From Neelides folsomi (Eukaryota; Arthropoda; Collembola; Neelipleona; Neelidae), in NCBI GenBank assembly GCA_034687125.1, contig JAQGBZ010000008.1, forward strand, positions 248,001 through 312,000: a stretch of 64,000 nt of DNA, given 5' to 3'. Of this stretch, positions 24,082-37,985 are shown in pieces. The notes beneath the pieces are model-generated. The model had not been told where the DNA came from. It worked only from the letters and a program-made list of their open reading frames with translations, and ran no database searches. The stretch's first letter is position 1; the number at the start of each line of letters is the position of its first letter. A program made the translations under genes and the position numbers.

Positions 24082-27000
24082 ACCCAGCTCGTTACGGAAG
24101 ATCATAACTTTCCTATCTCCCATTTTGATCGGATCGTAAAAGAGGAGGCAAAGACAATATGGGGCTCCTATTATAAATTTAAACCTCAAGTGGCTCATGT
24201 GTGGTGATGAGAGACATTTTGGATTTTTGGAATTCTTTTGGAAGAAATTTGTAAATTGCTGAGCGGCGGCGGCCTGTTAATTACATAGGGAATGACTTGG
24301 AGTGTCGAAGTTTGTGAGAAGATGCTGAGTGTGGTTGAAATTAATTTGGAGATTTCCCCCTTCCTCACGCACGGCCGTCTCTAAATAATATGTGAAACAC
24401 ATCGGCATGTTTTCCCTCAATCTTCTTGTACCTGGCTGGAGCCCATGCGAAGATATGATTAAGATATGTGTGTATGTAATATGTAAGTCGGAATTTCTTC
24501 ATTTCTCCTTTTCTTCACCTCGAAGAGTCCTTGGAGTGGTAATAAGTGAGATATGATATCTTCATTCCGATCCTCAACCAGGAGACTCATCCTCTTCTCC
24601 TCCATTTTCCACCCTCAAGGGCTTTCGTCTGCCTTCCCTCCTCCCGCCCTTTCAATAAACTTGGTCCAATCGTCCAATTATGAGACGTAGATTACGAAAC
24701 CTTTAATCTTCTTTTCAAGATTTAAGAGTCTCAAAAATACCTTTTGTACAAGGCGCTTCTCCACTCCGCTACAGCTCTCGCATAAGGAGATTAAGACATT
24801 CTCAAACTCTAACCTTTAAATTCCTACCTCAATTCTCCACCCTCGGAGCCAACATTTAATTCTTTAAGGTCTCAAAAGGTCTCCTCATGATGAGGGCATT
24901 TCGCTTGACAAGAGAATCATGTATTTGGAATTAGAAGTGTTGAATTTATATTCTGTAAATGTCAAACGGCAAACTGTTCCGTATTAATTCATTTTCATTT
25001 AGGGATGTTTGAAGAGAATTTGAATTGGAGATTTCCTTTAATTACTCCTATGCTGAGTTGCATTGTTTTCTACAACTTCCTCTTGTTCTCTTGAGAAGAA
25101 GGTTAGTTGTTAGAAGGCGGAAGGTAGGCTTTGGTCTGTTTAAGTAATAGATATTTTGAAGGAAGAGGGCCAATATTTGTTCTCCTCTTATTGGGAAGGT
25201 CTGAGTGATTTCGTTTGGTTATTTCGAAGACAAGTCTTATTTACTATTTCGGACGACGCTGAGAAATTCTGTTTGCGAAGTGAATCTAAATCCGCTGGTT
25301 GGGAGATTTTAGGAAGAGAAAGTGAACTTTGACTTGTGTCTTCAATTCTCCTTTCCCCTCTGAGTCCCCAACCTGATTTTCATCTCCCCTTCCTCGTTTA
25401 TGGATTTATAGAGTTGAGAAATATGAGTTGACATGTGGGGTGGAGGAAATTGTGAATCAAAGAGCTTTTCTTCGCTGTTTGCACTTTCCCATCTCTTGAA
25501 GGATTTTTCGACTGGGCAGCGGGCGGATTGATAAATTGAACACCAATTGGTTTATTTGGCGGTGGTGAAGATTATCTGGTGGGAACAGATGGGGGTGAAT
25601 GAGTCAAAATCATTGGGGTTCTTTAAGGGAGGGTAACGGGGCCCCAGGGGACAATTAAGGTGAAAAAGAATCGGATCACATTTATTACCCTTCACTCTGC
25701 CTCTTTACTCCGATCCGGAATTTATTAGGAGCACCACATAGTTTCGAGGGATGACAAAATTCCTCCTCCCCTCGGATGTGGTAATTAGAGAGGGAGTTTA
25801 TGAGCCGAGAAATGCTCAAAGGGTTCCTTCTAATTCATTAGGGGAATGTTGGGAGGGCCGAAGGGGAGAACCCGAGAGGGATTCATTTGATTTCATTTCC
25901 AATCCCATTCATTTCACAACTTGCTCCTCACACACTCGCACTAACGAAGAGACGTAGAAGAGGTTAAGAGAAGAGTCTTTAATGCAGCTCCGGCTTATTT
26001 TATGCTTACCTAACATCAAATTCCGACGCGTCCCCCTTTTAATCACTAATTCAATAATAAAATACTTGGGAGAGAAGTCCATCAATCTACTCAGACAAGC
26101 TTTGGGAGTTGGAGGAATGAACTAGGGTGTCGGGAGATTCCTTTGGAAAATTTAAATGGCATTTCGTACTTTTACAAATTTCAAATTTCGACATTAGAAT
26201 TCATAAAAGGAGGTTTTTGATTCTCTTGGGTGAAGGGCCGTTTAATTGGATGTTAGTTGGGGTCGAGTGGTTCTCTTTCTATGTGGCCTTATGCAGAGCC
26301 TTGGCGTCAAATTGGACTGAGTAACTTCAAATGTCAGAACCTTTTACTCTTCAATCATTTCCCATTTAGAGTGAAATCATTCCAGTAAGAGCCCTGCCCT
26401 TGTTAGACTTCAATACTCTTTTAAATCATCTAATTTTCATCCATTCACTACGCACTGTCGCAACTTTATAGTCTTCTCACACGACTTTGGAATATACCTA
26501 AGCTCTTACAATATATAATCTCGAATGCTTTGGCATTGTCTCAGACGTGGAAATAGGGTTGCGGATTTAGAAAAGCCCAACTTTGGGTGGCTGGTGGTAG
26601 ATGTGAAATTTCTCGTTCAATTTCTCAAAGCATTTTTCTTCCAAGTCTCAGAACATTGATTGGAGTTCCCCCTTTTTGTATAAGGAGTTTCCCTTGATCC
26701 CTCGATAGAGGTTTACCCGCTCCCTCACCCTCCAAGGTCCCAATATGCTTTGTGCGTAGCCACCTTCGAGTCGATGTCTATTACCATTTACCATCACTAT
26801 TAGCCTCCTTCCCCATTATTTCTTCTCTTGTTTCGAATGGAAAGTACCGTAATGTGAAGAAATGGCTCTTCCCCTCCATTGGAAGAGGGAATAAGAGATT
26901 GATGCACGAATTCATACGATGAGGGTGAAAAAATAAAATTAACCATTTATTCAAATAATATTACTTTTTCAACCAGAATTAATTTTTGTAATGGTAATCA

Positions 27001-28673
27001 AAATTGGAGTTTAACCAGAAAAGTTATATCATAATTGCAAACTTTTGTCATTATTTTCTTAAAGAGTGTTGTGAATTTAAATGCTTACAATATTTGAAAA
27101 GTTGAAGAGTGGAAACGGCTTTCATTATAAATATGTAATTTCCAAATGGGCGAATAAAGATAAAGGAAGATGAGCCCAATTAAGGGTAGAGAACAACTCG
27201 AATGGTGAAGCAAAGAACTTAGCATATTATGTATCCTTAATGGGACGAGGAAGTGCGAAATTGTTAGCAAAGATTTTCCAAAGAAGCCCTTTCAATTTCT
27301 GCAAATGGGTTTCTTTCTTCTCTTCCTATTCTACAGATTATGATTGAGGCTTGTAGAATCTTGTCTGCATCGTGGTTTTATATTAATTTTGAATTTTCTA
27401 CTCTTCTAGCAGCAATGTTGGGCAGAGGGGAGCTAAATGGGAAATGGATAGAAGGTGGCAGTATTTCTTTGAAATTACTCTGCTTAGACTCTCCTACAGA
27501 GCAATAAAGTTTGTAACATATTGTCCCGCACTTGCAACTTCCTATAACCACTTTCTCAGACTTTGGCCCATTCGTTTGGCTGAGAAAGGGAAGTAGGGCG
27601 AGGATCCCAAATTCCCAATTAGGCGGCGGGAGAGTGAGAAGTAAAACAAAGGCATTATGTATATCGCATCCCAATGTGACTTCCGAGGATGGAAGGAGAA
27701 AGTTGAGGGCCATTAAGAATGATACAGTGCCCCTGAGATAGGGAACTTGTAATAAGAAATAAACAAAGGTGAAAGAGCCACATCTTTATTTATTATATTT
27801 TGTATGAGGGAAACCAGCTTGGTTGTAAAACCATGTGTCTGGCTCATCCGCGTCTAATTTCTCATCTTCGCAGAGGATAGAAAGTGAAATAAAATGTTGC
27901 ATTGAATCATTTCATCTTTCATATCACGAGCGCATCCGATGGAAGGATTGGGCGAATTGTTGAGAACAATAAAGGACCAGCCGTGGATGACGTTGACTTA
28001 TAGTTTCATACTCATAAATTCCAATCCCATCAACATCAACGGATCTATTCTTAATACAACGAAGGTTCAGATCTTTATATTACATGCTTGAAGAAGAATA
28101 AAAGAGTAAAGATGATATATATTATTTAGTTAGTTGAAATAGTAAATATGACCAGCTCTCATCTGGTCTTATTGGAGATGAAGAAAATAGAGATACATAG
28201 TATAAAATAAAAAATAGATAATAGGAGGACATGGGGCAAGAGGTTGAAGTTTTTGGGCCGAAGAGGCCGAAGTCCCTGTAGTATTATTCCCAAAGTTTCT
28301 CCATCTGAATTGGACGGGGGGAGGAGATAAAGAAAGCTATGAGGGCATCATATCATTCCCTCCAACTTCCTCCCAATCCCAACTTTTTCTCTATACTTAT
28401 TTTCTCAAGCACTCAGAACCATTACATTAGAATGTTGAAGGGTCCATTGTGCAATAAAACCTAGCCTTTCCTACACACATTATAAGCTGGCTGGATGGGA
28501 AAGATATTTTATCGGATAAAGTGAAGATCCTGATTCAACGAGTTATATGATGGGAAATGGAAAAGGGCCCTACTCCTACAAATGGGAGGAGACGATGTAA
28601 AAAGATGAGATTCTTTCTTGTATGGGAGAAAGGGCTTTAGTTCATACGAAATGGGAAGTTCATAAGTTACGAG

Positions 28674-28696
28674 GTTCGAAGTTGAATTCGAACTTC
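28674..28696. repeat. Two overlapping inverted repeats
   Basis: GTTCGAA (28674-28680) pairs with TTCGAAC (28687-28693), and GAAGTT (28678-28683) pairs with AACTTC (28691-28696), so the segment could form two alternative hairpins. Confidence 0.8.
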
Positions 28697-29598
28697 ATCT
28701 CAATCTCTGACATGTCAATCCCGTAACATAAAAAATCACTTGTCCGATGGTCGAAATCTACGCATTCACTAAACCAGAACCTATTTTTAAGATTGAATTC
28801 CGAGTGGGCCATCAATATGCAAAAAATATAGAGACGTGGGTTTGAGAAAGAATCGGAGTTGAAGGAGGAATTTGCCTATTCTTTGTTCCTCCGAATTCTC
28901 TGTCATGAAAGTTTCTGGGCGACGAGAGGTGATAGTTGTTCAGTAATATACTATATGAATAGGCAAAGGAGCCGGAATAGTTGATGTGTCTGTCGGTTGT
29001 CAAGAGGCGAGAGCGGGTGAAGGTAATTTACTGTAATGTGAATCCAAGATACGAGCCAACAATGAGATCAGAGTGGGAGAGTCTTTGGAAATCAATATAA
29101 ATACGGTCCTTTCCAATAAAACACTCGGACATTTATGGCCGTGCGATCGAGGTCGAAGTCGATGAGGTCCAAAATCTAAACTAGTAGATATAAAGGTCTT
29201 TCTATTAATTCTTTTCTATCCGGTGAGATTCACTTCACTCGTCAACCCGTCCAATTGGCTTTTATTTTCAATTCTTAGGGGTTTTTAAAGAGGTTAAACT
29301 TAAATTGAATCATTGAAATACCATTTGAACAATTTTACTCATTCTACCATGATAAAATAATTAAAACAAAACAGATTAATGGCCATATAATTTTTTATGG
29401 TTAATGAAATATTCATTCGTTATTTGATTTTTGGTATTTTTCACTACGTTTTTCACATCAATTCGTAAATAATGAACGTGAGGGGATTAACGGCTATATC
29501 TTATAGTGATTATATAAAAGTTTTTTATACGAATAGAATTGAAATTAGCAGCTGGAAATTTGAAATGAATTGAGGGGAAAGAAATATAAAGGGAGTTT

Positions 29599-29618
29599 TG
29601 GTTCGATCAATCGAACCA
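29599..29618. repeat. Perfect 9-bp inverted repeat, 2-nt spacer
   Basis: TGGTTCGAT, CA, ATCGAACCA. It contains GGTTCGA like a tRNA B-box, but no tRNA fold or A-box accompanies it. Confidence 0.88.
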
Positions 29619-31053
29619 TTTTTCACTCGCTCTTTTTTTCTTCGAAAGTGAACGAGGAGTCTAATGATATAATGCAATGTTCTACAACTCCCATCAAGAT
29701 CAAGGATCGATTTCCTTAAGAAACCTTTTTCTCACAAAGCAGTAATCCAACATTTACTTTCACCTTCATCCCCTCCCTTCTTTCCCGAGAACTCAATCAA
29801 TAGGTGATAGGAGTATAAATCATTTATTTTCTCTTTATCCGCGCCCAGTTCAGCAAGCAACAACTGTTTCCTTCTCAAGATTTATGGTCAAGGTTGAAGT
29901 TCGACGCTGAATTTCAACTTTTGATACAATAAAGAATTATTTTCCCTTTAACTCTTGCACTTTCCTGGTTGTCCTTCCGAACCCAGCTGGTACTTATCTT
30001 TGCGCCTAGTATATTTGTACATTATACATGTATTAACATTATGTAGAGGAAAAAGAAACATTTCTACTTGATATGAGAGATGTGTAATCTTTTCTTACGA
30101 TTTTTACCGCCCCATTAAACTCCCCGAGCTGTTCGAGTTTTGGGAAGGAGAAATGTTCGAAGGAACTTGGACGGAGAAATGAAATGCATCCAATTTTATT
30201 ATGTGCGTAAGGGCATAAAAAGTATTAAGAGTTAAGGGAGCTTGCGGAAGTGGAGAATTTCTCTTTCTGAGGCATCAGGTTGAACTTTCTTGGGTATTCT
30301 CTCCTCGTCTCCATTCATTTACTTCCTTTTCATTTTCCTTCTGAGTTTCTCCTCCTTATCTCGTCCACATAACTCAGGCTTCTCCATTTAATAAATGGGG
30401 AAAGGGAAGGAAAACCCAATGGTCGCCAAAGACGAGAAGGAAGACTGAGCATTTAAATTGAATTTACAATCCCTACCCTTTCTCTCCATTCTTCTTCTCA
30501 ATGTACTTTTACGGTTCTTCATGTGTGTACAGTATATTTCTCATTCAATATGTTCAGTGGGTTTCACTGCATAGAAATGCGCATATGGAATCGGGGACGT
30601 AATGTTGTACAACAGTGAACACTTGGAGATATTTCATAATTTATTGAATTTCCCGACAAAGGAGATTTGAGAGCAAAAGACCCAAAACACAATTCTCTGC
30701 ATTTTTCTTAGATTTACTATTCGAATTGAGGAAGACGTCTATTTTACATAGTCCTTTCTTGAGGCAAAAATTGTGAAATACAAAGTTTATACATTCTTTT
30801 CCCTATTTGTTGTAAAAGAATATTCCAGGACTTCGGCTCTAAGTGCTAGTAGATATACATAAATTGTAATTGTAAACCCGTTTTTAATACTTTCTCGTGT
30901 AACACAAATGGATTTGTCAAAATTGAAATCCAACATTTTTTGGAGATAGGAAAAGGTGTCGAATGAAATATTTCTTTTTGAAGGCAAAACTAGGAAATTC
31001 GTTCATGTCATAACTTTTAACATACACGATATGGGTGTCTATGTGTGTAGGTA

Positions 31054-31067
31054 TACCATATATGGTA
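31054..31067. repeat. Perfect 14-bp palindrome
   Basis: TACCATATATGGTA is self-complementary. The core CCATATATGG is also a perfect CArG-box (CC, six A/T, GG), the binding motif of SRF/MADS factors. Confidence 0.85.
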
Positions 31068-34000
31068 CTTTCATACTCGCACTTTTCTAAATGCTGACAT
31101 CTTATATTATTTGTAAGGACCAAGCTTTTAACGTTATGTAAATAGGTACGCACATGTTACGAGTATAATTAAGTTCATGCTTTCAGGATGCGTCAAAAAC
31201 TTTTGAGGTTCAACGTACTCAAAATTGCCACTGTTTTTCTAAATTAAATTGATCATTTTTAAACTCAATTTTAAAAATAGGATGAGGAAAATATCATTGT
31301 GTTATTGTTATTAAAATTGGTTTAATTAAAAGTTTTATTGGTTTGGTCCTTGTAGAAGGTGGAATTAAATTAAAAAGGAGGATGAAGGGGAATGGGCGGA
31401 ATGATTATGATGGGCCATAATGGGGTTGAGGGAAGACGAGGCGATTGGGGAATCGTGGAGGTGAATTGAGAAAGACACCCTTCTCATCCCATTACCTCTT
31501 ATTGTCTCAGTGGCGAGTGAGAAGGTAAACATTATGAAAGAGCCCTGGAGAAACTCACTTTCATCGATCTCCTCCCATGATGAGATTTCACGGCTCTTAA
31601 TTCCTACCACTTTCCCTATTTCCGAAAACAAGTTTCATTGAGAGGGTCTCCAACCACCTCATATTTTTTTCACTTGGAATTTCTCCCGAAAGCAAACTAA
31701 CAATTCAAGTGGGCCATTTTAAGCGGAAAATGCTCCGGGTTTTCCTCTTTTGATTTATTAAATATTTATGTCCCCATCTTTTCCTTTCTTCTCTTATAAT
31801 AAGATTTTTATAGGTTCAGTTTCTGTTGCATAATGTTTAAGAATAATTAATTTTTGGCTTACGATCCTCCTCTCTTAATTAAAATTGTATAAGATTTTGA
31901 AAAATTTAAAACGTCCTTTATTTTACACGTTGATGTGTCTGGTTTAAGTCAGGTTTAATCTAAAAGATGCAATTTTGGCATACAATGGCTGACAGGCGTA
32001 ATGGGTTGTATTGTGAGTGAAGTGCATCAGAAAGTTGAATTGTTCGGTTCCAACTGAGAAAACAATTCATTTGACTTTTCTAAGGTCGGGGGAGCTGAGG
32101 AGCTGAAAGGGTTCGTTTGGACAGAGTGGATTCGGAGTGTTGTCCAAATATTGGCCAAATTGGTGGACAAAGGAGGGGGAAGAGGCGGGAATGGTGGGAC
32201 AATGTTATTAGGATCTTTCATTCATTCTTATTCATTTCATTTGTGAGCCTCGGGAGGAAAAGAGTTGACTCCTAGTGGGAGCTCATTCCATTTTTCACCC
32301 AACCCTCCATGTAAAGTTTATCAGACCAATCTTCTTCCCCCTCTCCTGAACTCATATAAAATTTATTATGTCAAGAGATACGTCGGCCCATCACCCCAAC
32401 TCATGTAAAGAATCAAGTAATACTGTTAGGTAGAATAACCCTAAGATATTACAAACTATACATATTATTTATCTCTTAACTTTTCCAATTTATTTTGATA
32501 GAAATATAAATATGATTGAACATGTAAGATTTTTGACACTGAGCATGGAAAATTTGATCCGTTTAATAGTCGTTCAAGGAGAATAATTGAAATATACCCG
32601 ACTTCAACTTTTATGGAATTGTAATTTCAATACTCTCAAGTGGGGATGAGAGTGGAATGAAAGGGGGATTTGGGATTATTGAATTAGGAGTAGGAAGATG
32701 GGAAAAGGGCCGGTAAAGTGATTAGAATGCAATTTCCCTATAGTTGTGCCAATGTTCGCGGCTCATGTCATTTCCCATCCTCATTTAACTTCTCCTCTTT
32801 TAAGGAGAGTTGAGCCCTGAAGGTAAAAAGAAAACTACAAGGCTATGGAGCTCCCCCAAAAGTTAACAACTGACGGGAAAGGGGGAAAATCTCATTTGTG
32901 GAAATATAGAAGACACTCTTTGCTGCAAAGCTATTCCCTTTTCACTCCCATTCCTAATATCCTTTCATATAACTCCTTAGAATATCCCTCATCCTTCCTC
33001 ATTTCCCACTTTCAATTCCATTTCTCTTCTTTCACTCACCGGTCTCAGCGGAGATAAGGGAAATACTGAGGGTGAGTTCAAGATAAATTTTAGAATAAGG
33101 ACCCAAGGACGCTTATTCAATTGCATTGTATTTATATTACTATATATGTAGTAGAACATGCAAGTTCCCTTCTTTTCCGGAGAATGATAGGAAGAAAGGG
33201 TGGATGACGAAGGATAGGGGAGATTTGAATGGAGACATTCTTTATTATTGATTCCTCAACTTGGGGCCTTGGGTTGGGTGTCACTCGTAAATTGGATGAG
33301 TTGTCGTTTTGTATCAGACCAAATTTTACTTCTAATAAGGACTGAGTGATGGAAGATGGATGATCATTTATTGGACAGGAATTACAATATAAGGTCAATC
33401 TTACTCAGAGTTACTATCACTTATACGTACTTTGTAGTGTATAAATAAGGAGATGGAATGTTTGATTCAATTGGGTTTATTTTTGATATGCGGAGAAGAA
33501 TGAGTTTCACATATTGTTTGAATAATATCATGCCTGGATTTGGATTTCTTCAAACAAGCCAGTATAATATTTATATCTGTAGTATAATAAGTGAAAGATT
33601 AAAAAAGTTGAATTTTGATAGCATTAAGATGTGAGCAGTGGGCTCGATTTAAATCTAATTTTCCATGTTGAGACCGAAATGAGTCTGCCGTTAGAGGTGA
33701 AGTGGGAGGGAATATGATAGGTAGTTTACCTCCTGGTTCCCTAATCTAATGTCCTCTCAGATCGCGCTGTGGCCCTTTTGCAAATTCAATGCGAAATGAC
33801 ATCACAGTCTGGTGGTTATCGAATGAGATCCGAGAAATGAGATTAAAATTTAGGTACATTAAGGCTTCGTTATTATATTAGATTATCCAAATGGGAATGG
33901 CATTCTCTGCTTGGCCTCATCCTCACTAATTGAGGGAGCGAGTGAAGGGAAACAGAGATTTCCACCAGTTTAATTCATAGGTCCAGTCGTTGGTAATATA

Positions 34001-37000
34001 ATTGGTGGAGGGGAGTTGGTGTAAAAGTGGGTAAGACCCAAATGCCCCAGCTGATAAATACACGCTTTTAGGAAGCTTCTCCGTCAGTTAATTCTTCGAT
34101 TCAATTTAATGGGTCCAATAATGAAATGTGATGCGTTAGGGTGGAAGTATTTGCCAATTGTCCCTCACGTAATGGCTTTGTGGTGAATTAAGGCAAATCA
34201 CACACCGCGATCCAAATATTTTTCATTATTGTAAATTGTAAATAAGGTTTTATTGTTATTACGGTGATACTCCAAGCTGGTCATTTCCCTTTTCAAGTCA
34301 CTTATTATTGTTCAAATTCATGTTAATGGATGATGAAAGGGAAGTCGAGCATTTTCTCTCTTCCTTTTACTAATTTCATGACCAACTCTCATCCTCACGA
34401 CTTCCAATTGCTAATGTCGCATTGGTTGTAATTGTGAACATTAGTTGAGGATGGAAATTGCTACCATTCTCTTTATTTCCTTTAATAACGAATAAGCCAC
34501 ATTTGTATGAACGTTGCTCATGGCGAAATTTTACTATTATATAAGTGAGATCAATACAAATGGCTTTGATTAAACTCAATCTAAAATGTACTTACTCCTT
34601 GAGAAGTATATTTTCTCTATTTATGAATGGAGAAAAGCTGCTTTGTGCGATCAACAGTTGCCTTTATGAGGAACGGAATTTGGCCAAATTTTCAATCTCT
34701 CCCTTTCTTTGATATTTTATCTTTTGAGACGGACCCCCAGAGCTTAGTTGGAATCTAAAAGGAATTCATTTTACTCATCTTCTACAGCGGTTGAATACAA
34801 AGGGGAGTCTTCGCATATTCGAAAATCCTCCAATGTGACATTGGAAATGGATAGTTTGTATGTATTTGGAGCGAGTCAAAATCATGAAGATGAAAGAGAA
34901 CTGCTGGTTGAGAATGTAAATTTATGGATGAAGAATATCTTCGTCCCCTAGTTTCATTTAATGAGGAGAAAGTACTCCTAAGGGGAACCTCCGGTGATGC
35001 AAAAGGAACATTTTATTCCTTAAAGCTCCTCACTATAATATGAGCATATTAACTACAGGGACGGCGTTGGTGGTTCAATAGGAAATTCATTATAAACGAA
35101 AAAAATGGAATGATTCTCCCCTTGCTAAACTGAGGGGGTTTTTCCTATCAATTTCAAATGAGAAGGAAGAGAGAAGCCAAGAAGTCCTTTGGGCCTTCAT
35201 TTCTTCCCTGTGTTCATTATAGGGGATTTTGAGGGACGTAGATCATCCGAGTTCCTTGTAGTTTTCTCCATTAGCCATGCACCCTCATTCGAATTGGGAT
35301 CTTGTGATTCCTTTGGGGCCTCGGCCCCTTCTCGCGCCTCGCTTCTCAAATGTTCCTACAACGAGAAGGTGAGGTATCTCATATCAATAAGGATTATTTT
35401 ATTTGCTCACTGACTCCCCACCCTCGCCCTCTCCCTCTAATCGTCTTCTTTTCTCCGCTCGGACGAAGCCATTTCTCGGGCTAGGTGGTAATTGAAGGAA
35501 TGGAATCCACGACGTGAATGGGAAAACCTAAGGAATGTGATTGAGGCATCCAGGATTAAAAATGAGATTGAGGGGGAGTCATCTGTTTCAAAACTTCCCC
35601 CTCAAAAAAGTTGTTTTTCCCTCCCCTCGGTTTTTTCATAAAAAATTCATAATTGTAAAAAACTACCCCAGAATAATAAAAAGATGCGTAGGTAATAAAG
35701 GGCTTGGTGATTAGCTGCAGATATGTCGAAAGCGTCAAGTTGGCTGCATGGTGCTTTCATTAAAAGCAGAAGACTTTTTCTCTCCGACAAGGGGGAATTT
35801 ATTAGATGAGGGTAAGTAAATGTTTAGTGGAATTACATAAACTTGATAGAAGCTAAAGTTAATAGTGGCCGTTGGACTTGTCGTGGAAGGAATTGAATTG
35901 TCTTTTTTCTTTGGTAGGATCCCTCTTGAGTCTGAGGTTGTGAGGAAGATAGCAAGTTTTAGGAGGTAGTAATGTAAGTCCATTAGGGAACAGTTTTCCA
36001 AATAAGGAATCCTTCACCCTCCTCCTCCGTTATTTTCCCCGACTTTTTCTCCAACCCCGAAAAAGGTCGGAAGTGGGAAGGGATGGGGGAGAAAGAAAGC
36101 ATCTGCTTCCCTTTTTATTCCATGTGCGAGGCGGCTGGAGTTATTTCTCCATCTCTCCCTTCAATCCCAATTGAATTGGACGGAGAGGTATCCCTTAATG
36201 GGTATTAGGGCAATGAGCCACGACCCACCGACTCCGGTTGAAAAACTCTCTTCTTTCATCTTCTCGGATCAACTCATATTCGGATAACAATGTTATGGAA
36301 AGTTCCACCACTCGCACATACTAATGTCTCACGTCCCAATCAAAAATGATGAATAGCTCTCGAGCATTTTCATATTGACTTTCTGCATTCAACTACATTC
36401 TTCTCCATTTCTTGGAAATTTTAACTTTTTGAGAAAGTTTGGGTCGTGGGGTTAGAAAATTACAACTCATATATTCATATATTACATCCGTGTTTGAATG
36501 TGTATGAAAAGAGTTGTTGAATTTATAAATATCTCATGTGTTTTCTCAAAAGTTTCTTGGGTTGAATTGAGGAAATTTTCCGCTTCTCACCCTCCGACTC
36601 ACGTTGATTGTTCCCTTTGACTCTTTTTAACTTCCGTAACTCGAAATCCTCAATGGGGCTTTGAACGTGCGGCTTCCACTCACTTCATTCCTCTCTATAG
36701 ATAAAGTCAAACACAACTGACTGCCTCCCTCAATCCACGTATTTACATATAAGAAACTTTATCTAGCTTCCAATTTTCCATGCGGAGAAATCAAATTCTA
36801 AACCTTTTGGCTCCTTCGATCCGTTGGAAATAAAATAGTGATACAGAAAGGTTTGGAATTTTACAAAGGGATCCTCCAAAATTGAGGGAGTTCAGCTTGT
36901 GAGCTAATCGACTTCGTCCCGACTTTCTAAGGAGACATCAAATAAGATTTTCTGGAAATCAGTTTCCTCTGCGGTACTCCACTCGGTCCCTTACTCCGGC

Positions 37001-37569
37001 TGTCGCATTGAATTCCTCCCATTTGAATACTCTGAATCCACTTGGTTTAATCAGCTCTTATTCTCCAAACCTTGTGAAACTCGAGATAGAGATCCGAACC
37101 GTTTGATGGGATTATAAAAGATATTACGATATTTGATTCATCATGGAGATTCCCTCTCTTTCTCTTCACTTTTATTTTATTAAGCAAATAAAGGAGGATT
37201 AAAAGGGAAAGAGGGTGAAAGTAATGCGGAAGTCAATAGGGGGATTTTTCCATTTAGAACGGGAACCAAGTCGAATTGTAAATTTGATTACATTGAAAAG
37301 AGTTTAAGAGACGTACGCATCTTTTCCAATGCAACTCCCCATAATACTTTATCCTTCAATTGCTCTAAACCGGGGAATCCCTGCTGAATAAACGGAGTGA
37401 TAGGAGCATTATGAGGGCAGTTTTCGCTTGTGGAGAAGATTAGCGGCATTAAAGTAAGTATCGGCCGTTGGTGAGGTGGCCCACGCCTTGGACATAAATA
37501 TCCTCCATCGCTCAATGTAAAAGAGTGAGGAGTGTGGAGGAGGACAAAAAGCAATAAATTCTTCTTCTC

Positions 37570-37896
37570 ATGAGGAATCGGAAGTTTCATGTTCCTGTCG
37601 TACGGATGTACACGACTTTGCTCTTTTCTCCTCCTCTCTCTGAGGATAGGGCAAAGGGGACGTGGGGAGAAATATACATGCATATCCATGAGGGAATCTC
37701 CCCTCACTCAGCCGTTTCCCTTCACTTACGCCTTGTCACGACACTGATAGATAAGTTTTTAACCCACTTCGGACATTCGGGCGGGGGGGCGGAGGAGAAA
37801 CAAGAACCAGAGGAGCACAACGACTCACAAGAGATCCATCTCAAAAAGCTCCTCAAATTGGCCGGCCATCGAAACCGGGGGCTCAATATAAAATAA
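37570..37896 (+). CDS. GC-rich open frame with charged tail and downstream AATAAA
   Basis: A 108-codon frame starts at ATG 37570. Its last third (from about 37771) is clearly richer in G+C than the surroundings and codes a glycine run (SGGGAEE) followed by a Glu/Gln/His-rich linker and a basic end (LKKLLKLAGHRNRGLNIK). The stop is at 37894-37896, and an AATAAA follows 63 bases later at 37959-37964, as at the end of a polyadenylated transcript. No clear acceptor with a pyrimidine tract sits immediately upstream of the GC-rich part. Antisense frames are also open across much of the segment, which weakens the case. Confidence 0.13.
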   Translation: MRNRKFHVPVVRMYTTLLFSPPLSEDRAKGTWGEIYMHIHEGISPHSAVSLHLRLVTTLIDKFLTHFGHSGGGAEEKQEPEEHNDSQEIHLKKLLKLAGHRNRGLNIK

Positions 37897-37958
37897 CCCT
37901 GGACAGTGGCGGGAAGGGGAAGTGAAGATTTGGGCGAACTCGCCCTACGTCGACTCCT

Positions 37959-37964
37959 AATAAA
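37959..37964 (+). promoter_or_regulatory. AATAAA polyadenylation-like signal
   Basis: AATAAA lies 63 bases after the stop of the 37570-37896 frame. The hexamer is frequent by chance in this AT-rich sequence, so its value depends entirely on that frame being real. Confidence 0.1.
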
Positions 37965-37985
37965 TCACTCAATACTCTGATTGAA

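Larger units (their letters stand above)
22293..37569. other. Non-coding stretch, possibly intron of the 22.2 kb gene
   Basis: If the exon at 22211-22292 is real, this would be intron. A strong acceptor-like TTCTTCACTGCCCCCCACAG ends near 22945, but joining there in phase 1 stops after a few codons. Another at about 27335 (CTCTTCCTATTCTACAG) also stops at once in phase 1, though it opens 55 codons from the ATG at 27340. AT-rich blocks occur at about 29280-29540 and 31200-31360. Confidence 0.4.
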
